The notes under the pieces are model-generated. The model ran no database searches and was not told the DNA's origin. It worked only from the letters and a program-made list of their open reading frames with translations. The position numbers and the translations under genes are program-made. A stretch of 25,735 bases of DNA from JAJTFW01 sp046049215 (GTDB lineage Bacteria; Bacteroidota; Bacteroidia; AKYH767-A; OLB10), in assembly GCA_046049215.1 (NCBI GenBank), contig JBJOER010000189.1, positions 1 through 25,735 of the forward strand, read 5' to 3'. How positions within the stretch are numbered: the stretch's first letter is position 1; each line of letters opens with the position of its first letter. Below are positions 21,439 to 25,735 of this stretch, piece after piece.

Positions 21439-21948
21439 ATGAACTACCTCGATGTACTGATAGCCATTCCCCTTGTCTGGGGAGCCTACAAGGGTTTCCA
21501 GCGTGGACTCATTTTCGAGCTCGCCATGCTGATCGGAATTGTATTGGGGCTTTATCTCGCATTCAAACTCAGCAGTTTGTTCGAGACGCTCGTTGCGAAA
21601 ATGACGGATGCTACCGGAAGCACGCTTTATGTGGTTACGTTTCTGGTTGTATTTATCTCCGTGGTGCTGATCATGATTCTACTGGGAAAACTACTGGAGC
21701 AGGTGTTGAAAATCGGCAAAATGGACAATCTGAACAAGGCTGCTGGTTCCGCTTTCGGACTGCTGAAGTTCTTGTTGGTCGTCAGTACCGTACTTTCTGT
21801 TTTCCGTCCGGTAGACGCTAAATTCGAGATCCTGCCGGCGAAGATCAAATCAGAATCGATCTTGTATCAGCCGGTGACCAAATGTGCACAGTACCTCTTT
21901 CCGGCACTGGAGGATGTTAAAGAAGAGTTTTCAAAACACGTAGGCTGA
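21439..21948 (+). CDS. CvpA family inner membrane protein
   Basis: 169 residues with four hydrophobic segments (about 2-18, 24-44, 62-84, 104-122). The opening YLDVLIAIPLVWGAYKGFQRGLIFELAMLIGIVLGLYLAF is characteristic of the CvpA (colicin V production) family. The C-terminal 45 residues are soluble and charged. Members are linked to envelope maintenance and, in E. coli, to colicin V export and purF expression; the molecular role is unclear. It is placed 37 bases after pgk and 14 bases before the next gene. The ATG at 21439 is the only one giving the conserved start. Confidence 0.88.
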   Translation: MNYLDVLIAIPLVWGAYKGFQRGLIFELAMLIGIVLGLYLAFKLSSLFETLVAKMTDATGSTLYVVTFLVVFISVVLIMILLGKLLEQVLKIGKMDNLNKAAGSAFGLLKFLLVVSTVLSVFRPVDAKFEILPAKIKSESILYQPVTKCAQYLFPALEDVKEEFSKHVG

Positions 21949-21962
21949 CAAACGAATAGACC

Positions 21963-22319
21963 ATGCTGCATGTCCGTAATATAGAAGAACTGAAATCCGA
22001 TTGGTTGGAACTGCTGGATCAGTTGAATGATCAGTTCGACAACGATCTCGACCTGCAGGGTATCATTTATTTGATCGGCATACAGGAACTGGGTCATGGT
22101 CCTCGCAACTACAGTAAGGACGAAAAGCAGGATCTTATGCACATTGCAACATGCAAACTGTTAAGTCGTTTTGGATACTATGAGCTTGTTGGAAGTGACG
22201 AGGATGGCTGGCCGCATTGGAAACTTGTGCAGCAAATGCCGTTGATGACGCTGGGTGAGCAGGATTATCTGCTGAAACAGGCAGTGATCGATTATTTCCA
22301 TGAGCAGGGGTTGTTTTGA
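21963..22319 (+). CDS. Conserved small protein of unknown function
   Basis: 118 residues, acidic and soluble, no signal peptide. The first part (IEELKSDWLELLDQLNDQFDNDLDLQGIIYLIGIQELGHG) looks helical and includes the conserved-looking IGIQELGHGP. The rest is KDEKQDLMHIATCKLLSRFGYYELVGSDEDGWPHWKL. I recall similar proteins only as Bacteroidota hypothetical proteins. It lies 14 bases after the CvpA-family gene, so it belongs to the pgk transcript. Confidence 0.8.
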   Translation: MLHVRNIEELKSDWLELLDQLNDQFDNDLDLQGIIYLIGIQELGHGPRNYSKDEKQDLMHIATCKLLSRFGYYELVGSDEDGWPHWKLVQQMPLMTLGEQDYLLKQAVIDYFHEQGLF

Positions 22320-22328
22320 TGAATTTCC

Positions 22329-22365
22329 GGTTCACGCTTGTAAAAACCGCCCTGCCGGGTGAACC
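22329..22365. other. Long-loop inverted repeat GGTTCAC/GTGAACC after the pgk transcript
   Basis: GGTTCAC (22329-22335) pairs with GTGAACC (22359-22365) across 23 bases, in the 133-base gap between convergent genes. No T-tract follows. It could be a 3'-end structure. Confidence 0.3.
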
Positions 22366-22452
22366 TCAATTCCTTGATTCAAATGCAGAGCGAGCAGCCT
22401 GAACCAGTGAGTGCGGCGGGTTTCAGGTCTTGCATTGGCGTCTGCCTCTGAT

Positions 22453-23181
22453 TCAAAGACCGATTTTTAATTCTACATCCTCTCCAACCAATTCAAGCGA
22501 ATCCACATGTCCCATCAACCGGCCGTCGGCAGTGATCAGATGCAGGTGTAAAAAAGTGTCATGGTGGGTGAATACCCGCTGGTGTTTAGTTGAGAAGAAA
22601 CCCAGGATGCGAACGACTTCGTCTTCGATGAAATAGTCCGCCTGATGACGGTGTGCGTCTGCAGGTTCATTGACCGCGGTGCCGGGGGGCAGATTCATGA
22701 TGTGAACTTGCGCACTTCTGACGCGCCCCTGCATCTGAAAAGCGAAAGGTCTCGGTTGTTTTCGTGTGGTGGAGTCCAGAAAGGTCTCTAGCCTTTTATT
22801 ATCACTAACGCCTGTGGGTAGCTGAATCGACTCCCATCCGTCTACACGGGCACATACGAAGAATGGAGCCTTTGCTTTGTATGTTTTTTCAACAAACGCT
22901 CTTCCGTTGGGGTCAACCGTTGAAACGTAACAGGTGTCGCCCATCAGCATGATTTCTCCATGAAGGTGTTCCAATGGGCCCAATCCGAAAAAATGGTCTT
23001 GTGACTTCAGCGAATCCAGGTCTATCAGTCCGGAGAGCTGCCCGTTCCACATGGTCTCACGCATCGCACCGGTCACCGAAATGTTCATGTTTTCGGTTTC
23101 TTGTGCGTGTGAGGCGGTAAAGTAGAGAATCCATCCGGATAACAAAGCCAGGTGCCGGAGCGATTTTATTCTTACGATCAT
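22453..23181 (-). CDS. Exported alpha-acetolactate decarboxylase-family protein
   Basis: 242 residues with a signal peptide (about 1-27, ending SHAQ). The mature part resembles alpha-acetolactate decarboxylase (BudA/AlsD), the zinc enzyme that makes acetoin. The metal ligands are conserved in order and spacing: Glu76 in LHGEIML and His212, His214 and His225 in LHLHLITADGRLMGH (H-x-H-x10-H, as in the Brevibacillus enzyme H194/H196/H207). The segment corresponding to the substrate arginine region (VEGTLVGF in classical enzymes) is only partly kept, as VVRILGFF. An exported location is odd for this metabolic step. The ATG at 23181 follows the SDR stop by 11 bases; a GTG at 23208 is an alternative. 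Acetolactate activity is inferred and may have drifted. Confidence 0.8.
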   Translation of the reverse strand: MIVRIKSLRHLALLSGWILYFTASHAQETENMNISVTGAMRETMWNGQLSGLIDLDSLKSQDHFFGLGPLEHLHGEIMLMGDTCYVSTVDPNGRAFVEKTYKAKAPFFVCARVDGWESIQLPTGVSDNKRLETFLDSTTRKQPRPFAFQMQGRVRSAQVHIMNLPPGTAVNEPADAHRHQADYFIEDEVVRILGFFSTKHQRVFTHHDTFLHLHLITADGRLMGHVDSLELVGEDVELKIGL

Positions 23182-23192
23182 CAGGAGTTGAA

Positions 23193-23960
23193 TCAGTAAG
23201 CGGTCCACCCTCCGTCCACAACCAGCACCTGTCCGTTCACAAAGCTCGATGCGTCTGAAGCGAGGAACAATGCGGCTTTGGCGATTTCAATGGGATCTCC
23301 TGTCCTTGGGTTTAGAACCATGCCCGACATGATACGGTCATTCACTAAAGGGGTCATTTTGGAATAATCAATGGTCTCTCCGATGTTGGTTTGTACCGCC
23401 CCGGGGGCGATGGCATTGCAACGGATGCCTGTTTTGGCGTAAAGATAACCGGTGTTCTTAGTCAACCCCACTACAGCAAACTTACTGGCCGTGTATGCTG
23501 CGCCGGCGCGTGCACCCTGAAGGCCACCAACAGAGGCGATGTTGATGATGATGCCTTCATTTTTGGGAAGATAGATACGCATGGCTGCACGCATGGATTT
23601 GAATACCCCTTCGACATTGATGCGAATCACTTTCTCCCAAACGGTATTGGACAGTTCCGCCACAGGTTCGAACGAATCCATGATACCCGCATTGTTCACC
23701 AGGATGTCAAGCGTGCCGTGTTTGTCAACGGCTGTATTCACCATGTGTTCAATATCATCTTCACTGCTCATGTCCGTGAGCAGGGTGTCAATAACAAGTC
23801 CCTCCTCCAGGGCTTCTTTGCGCAGGATATCCAGTCTTTCGGCATTCCGGTCCGCAGCAATGACTTTACTGCCTTCTCTGGCGAAAAGGAGGGCGATTGC
23901 CTTTCCAATACCGGATGCAGCTCCCGTAACGATGGCGATTTTATGATGAAGGCTGTTCAT
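23193..23960 (-). CDS. Short-chain dehydrogenase/reductase (classical SDR)
   Basis: 255-residue NAD(P)-dependent oxidoreductase. The cofactor motif TGAASGIG is at residues 12-19, NNAG at 89-92, and the catalytic Ser143, Tyr156 and Lys160 (YTASK) are all present. Asp37 in IAADRNA, at the end of the second strand, favours NAD(H). The C-terminus SFVNGQVLVVDGGW is typical. The substrate cannot be read from sequence. Its pairing with an acetolactate-decarboxylase-like gene raises acetoin/2,3-butanediol reduction as one possibility, but a generic 3-oxoacyl or sugar dehydrogenase is as likely. A near-consensus -7 element, TACCTTCG, lies at 24009-24016 on the minus strand. Confidence 0.92.
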   Translation of the reverse strand: MNSLHHKIAIVTGAASGIGKAIALLFAREGSKVIAADRNAERLDILRKEALEEGLVIDTLLTDMSSEDDIEHMVNTAVDKHGTLDILVNNAGIMDSFEPVAELSNTVWEKVIRINVEGVFKSMRAAMRIYLPKNEGIIINIASVGGLQGARAGAAYTASKFAVVGLTKNTGYLYAKTGIRCNAIAPGAVQTNIGETIDYSKMTPLVNDRIMSGMVLNPRTGDPIEIAKAALFLASDASSFVNGQVLVVDGGWTAY

Positions 23961-24048
23961 GAGGAGTTCTTTTCGGGGGTGTTTTCTTTCGGGACAATTT
24001 TACAGTCACGAAGGTAAAAGGTGGTGATCCCCGACGAACTGACCTTTG

Positions 24049-25047
24049 TCAATGCTTTAGCATACGTGCCTCATACAATCCCATCAGGTTTTGGGCGAAA
24101 AAGTGACTTAGCCACCATTGGCGGAAGGATTCCGGAATCGGGGAGGCAGCGATCTCTTCGGCTTTTTTCCCTTTTTTAATCGCATCGTCAACAATCTCCG
24201 AGGACTTATTCAAGTAGGCGATCATGGTGTCAATGTCGCTCGATGTTCCCACGGTCCCATGACCCGGTACGACTACTGCCGGTTTCAAATCATGAAGGCT
24301 CTTCAGATAGTTGATCCAATTGGGAACGGAACCGTCTCCCAGCCAGGGATGGATACCGATGAACACGAGATCGGCGGTGAACAGGATCTTTTCTTTCGGC
24401 AACCACATGACCAGGTCATCGGCCGTATGTCCCGGTCCTTTGCTGAGCAGAACGATTCGTCGTTCGCTTCCTTCAATGCATATGCTGTCTGAAATGATTG
24501 AATCGGGAAGTGTCATTTGATAGTCGCCGAATGATTCTTTAATGGCGCGGAAATAGTCAAGGACCATGCTGCACTCTTGCTTTTGATGGTCATTGAGGGC
24601 ATTTTTTAATTTTTCTTCGAAAAGTTCGATACGCTTGTCGATGCTCGCTTTTTCCGACTCCAGTTCTTCCGGATCCTTTGTCTGAATCAAATCGAAAGTA
24701 GCTTTCGTGGCCAGGATGCGGGCGCCTGCAAAAACCTGGTTTCCCCGGATATGGTCGTTATGGTAGTGGCTGTTGACCACATAGTTCACCGGATTTCCGG
24801 TCAGTTCCTCGGCTACTTGTTTCAGATCACGTGCAGCGTCCGGTGAAATGAAGCAATCGAACACCAATGTTTCCTCACCTAAGTCCACAATGCCGGAGTT
24901 ACAGATGGCGTGACCTGCATCCTTGTTAATGACTGCGAAAACGCCGGGTGCAAGTACTTCCACTGTAAAGTGCCTGCTTTCAAAGCTGGCAGCTTCCACC
25001 AAAATGGTGTTGATCGCCAATGTGAGGGTTAGCATTAACAAACGCAT
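24049..25047 (-). CDS. Exported metallo-beta-lactamase-fold hydrolase
   Basis: 332 residues beginning with a signal peptide (MRLLMLTLTLAINTILVEA). The metal site is complete: His94-x-His96-x-Asp98-His99 in NSHYHNDH, then GPGHTADD, FTADLVF (bridging Asp) and VPGHGTV. Between them lies a charged helical insertion (about 115-165, with ELESEKASIDKRIELFEEKLKNAL). The C-terminal tail (about 270-332) is helical. Such exported MBL-fold proteins include beta-lactamases, lactonases and other hydrolases; the substrate is unknown, and nothing here shows antibiotic resistance. In-frame ATGs at 25083 and 25104 would lengthen the N-region; 25047 gives the most typical signal peptide. Confidence 0.9.
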   Translation of the reverse strand: MRLLMLTLTLAINTILVEAASFESRHFTVEVLAPGVFAVINKDAGHAICNSGIVDLGEETLVFDCFISPDAARDLKQVAEELTGNPVNYVVNSHYHNDHIRGNQVFAGARILATKATFDLIQTKDPEELESEKASIDKRIELFEEKLKNALNDHQKQECSMVLDYFRAIKESFGDYQMTLPDSIISDSICIEGSERRIVLLSKGPGHTADDLVMWLPKEKILFTADLVFIGIHPWLGDGSVPNWINYLKSLHDLKPAVVVPGHGTVGTSSDIDTMIAYLNKSSEIVDDAIKKGKKAEEIAASPIPESFRQWWLSHFFAQNLMGLYEARMLKH

Positions 25048-25206
25048 GGCCTTTTTGATTTCATTGAAAAAGTGTGAATTCATTGAAAGCAATATTGCGT
25101 ACATTGAACCTAAAAGTGAGTTGTGCCTTCACGCGTACCGTCCGGTAGTTGGAAAGCGAATCTGTTTGACTTGCTTTCATGTAGTGGTATTCCTAATGAA
25201 AATTTT

Positions 25207-25620
25207 TCAGCGTTTTCGTGATCCTATTCTTGCGGCCAGCCAGGCCATCGGAAAATAAGCTAATGAAAGGTCAGCGATATTGAACCATAGCGGGGAGGGG
25301 AGCTGGTTTACCATCCAGGCACCTCCGATGAAAAACAAGAGACTCACCGGTAGTGCAAGTCGAAGCGGGTGGCCTTTTCCGATGCGAATGGACACTACAC
25401 AACCAACCAGTGTTCCTATCGCATGCGCAAGGAAGGGAAAGATGAAATGCTGTGCTGAAAGCAAAGGCATGGATGCTGCAAGGGATTCCTGGGTGGAGAA
25501 ATCAGCACCCTCGGGAGGTGGGATCACCAAGGGGCCAATACTGATGATCCCTGTGTTGGTGAATCCACCGATCAGTGCGCCGGCCACTACTGCCAGGAAA
25601 TTCAAGAGGGTTTTGTTCAT
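25207..25620 (-). CDS. Four-helix membrane protein of unknown function
   Basis: 137 residues with four hydrophobic stretches: LLNFLAVVAGALIGGF, HFIFPFLAHAIGTLVGCVVSI, LALPVSLLFFIGGAWMV and LAYFPMAWLAA. The pattern is known in Bacteroidota hypothetical membrane proteins. There is no catalytic motif, though conserved-looking Pro and His residues lie in PLLSAQHFIFPFLAHAIGT. The ATG at 25620 is preferred to a longer frame from 25671, which adds a polar stretch. The 102-base gap to the hydrolase gene contains the small dyad TACCG-TC-CGGTA (25136-25147). Confidence 0.75.
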   Translation of the reverse strand: MNKTLLNFLAVVAGALIGGFTNTGIISIGPLVIPPPEGADFSTQESLAASMPLLSAQHFIFPFLAHAIGTLVGCVVSIRIGKGHPLRLALPVSLLFFIGGAWMVNQLPSPLWFNIADLSLAYFPMAWLAARIGSRKR

Positions 25621-25677
25621 AGGGAAAGTTTGATTCGTATGAATTTTTAGTGTTGATGCAGCTGATATCAATTCGTT

Positions 25678-25735
25678 TCATTCCACCGTTGCACCATCTA
25701 TGCGAAAGCGGGGTGCCAGCTCGTCTTGCGTGAAT
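25678..25735 (-). CDS. C-terminal fragment of a gene entering from the right edge
   Basis: Reading the minus strand from 25734, eighteen sense codons (FTQDELAPRFRIDGATVE) run into TGA at 25678-25680, 57 bases before the start of the membrane protein gene. The frame, strand and spacing fit the end of an upstream gene in the same direction. The fragment is too short to identify. Confidence 0.4.
   Translation of the reverse strand, partial: FTQDELAPRFRIDGATVE

Noticed and set aside
23391..24017. 208-codon open frame on the plus strand
   Set aside because: It is antisense to the SDR gene, whose catalytic motifs are complete; the antisense translation is rich in Cys, His and Phe with no domain pattern.
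24049..25047. Beta-lactamase resistance gene
   Set aside because: The metal motif is shared by the whole MBL superfamily; the long helical insertion and tail do not match known beta-lactamases.

Overview
The window reads as a chromosomal segment of a Bacteroidota bacterium; the sequence does not let me name the genus. Three things point there: the gene families (a prolyl tripeptidyl peptidase like that of Porphyromonas, Bacteroidota-type short ECF sigma factor and apolipoprotein N-acyltransferase, several small conserved proteins), start codons that almost all lack a Shine-Dalgarno sequence, and repeated copies of the Bacteroidota -7 promoter element TAnnTTTG just in front of genes. Base composition is close to balanced, except for one conspicuously A+T-rich intergenic stretch at about 15220-15480. 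I saw no rRNA, tRNA, insertion sequence, prophage or CRISPR array.

Layout. 1-1242 (-): 5'-part of lnt, cut by the window edge. 1321-6214 (+): dipeptide epimerase, PAT-like acetyltransferase, radA, rlmN and a MOSC protein. 6223-6816 (-): ribE. 6898-9619 (+): exported S9 prolyl tripeptidyl peptidase and a DUF1648 membrane protein. 9740-13011 (-): class I photolyase overlapping a TIGR01777 NAD(P)-dependent epimerase-like gene, then an exported beta-barrel-like protein. 13038-14318 (+): a 112-residue protein and a CarH/LitR-type MerR regulator with a cobalamin-binding domain. 14465-15199 (-): folE. 15480-17818 (+): ECF sigma factor and a C-terminal processing protease. 17853-19631 (-): pheS and an exported cyclophilin. 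19748-22319 (+): small lipoprotein, pgk, CvpA-family protein and a 118-residue conserved protein. 22453-25620 (-): exported acetolactate-decarboxylase-like protein, SDR oxidoreductase, exported metallo-beta-lactamase-fold hydrolase and a four-helix membrane protein, with the last codons of one more gene at the right edge.

Most of the window is housekeeping: lipoprotein maturation, muropeptide recycling, DNA repair, rRNA modification, riboflavin, glycolysis, tRNA charging and envelope proteolysis. The most coherent special region is 9740-16007, where a photolyase, a B12-type light-sensor regulator, an ECF sigma factor and GTP cyclohydrolase I lie together. The folE/sigma intergenic region carries several perfect dyads and repeated GTTTAA and AACTGTT words. 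I interpret this as a probable light-response locus: light acting through adenosylcobalamin would release the regulator, allowing expression of the sigma factor and repair genes. The regulator's binding sites and targets are inference; the gene identities are well supported.
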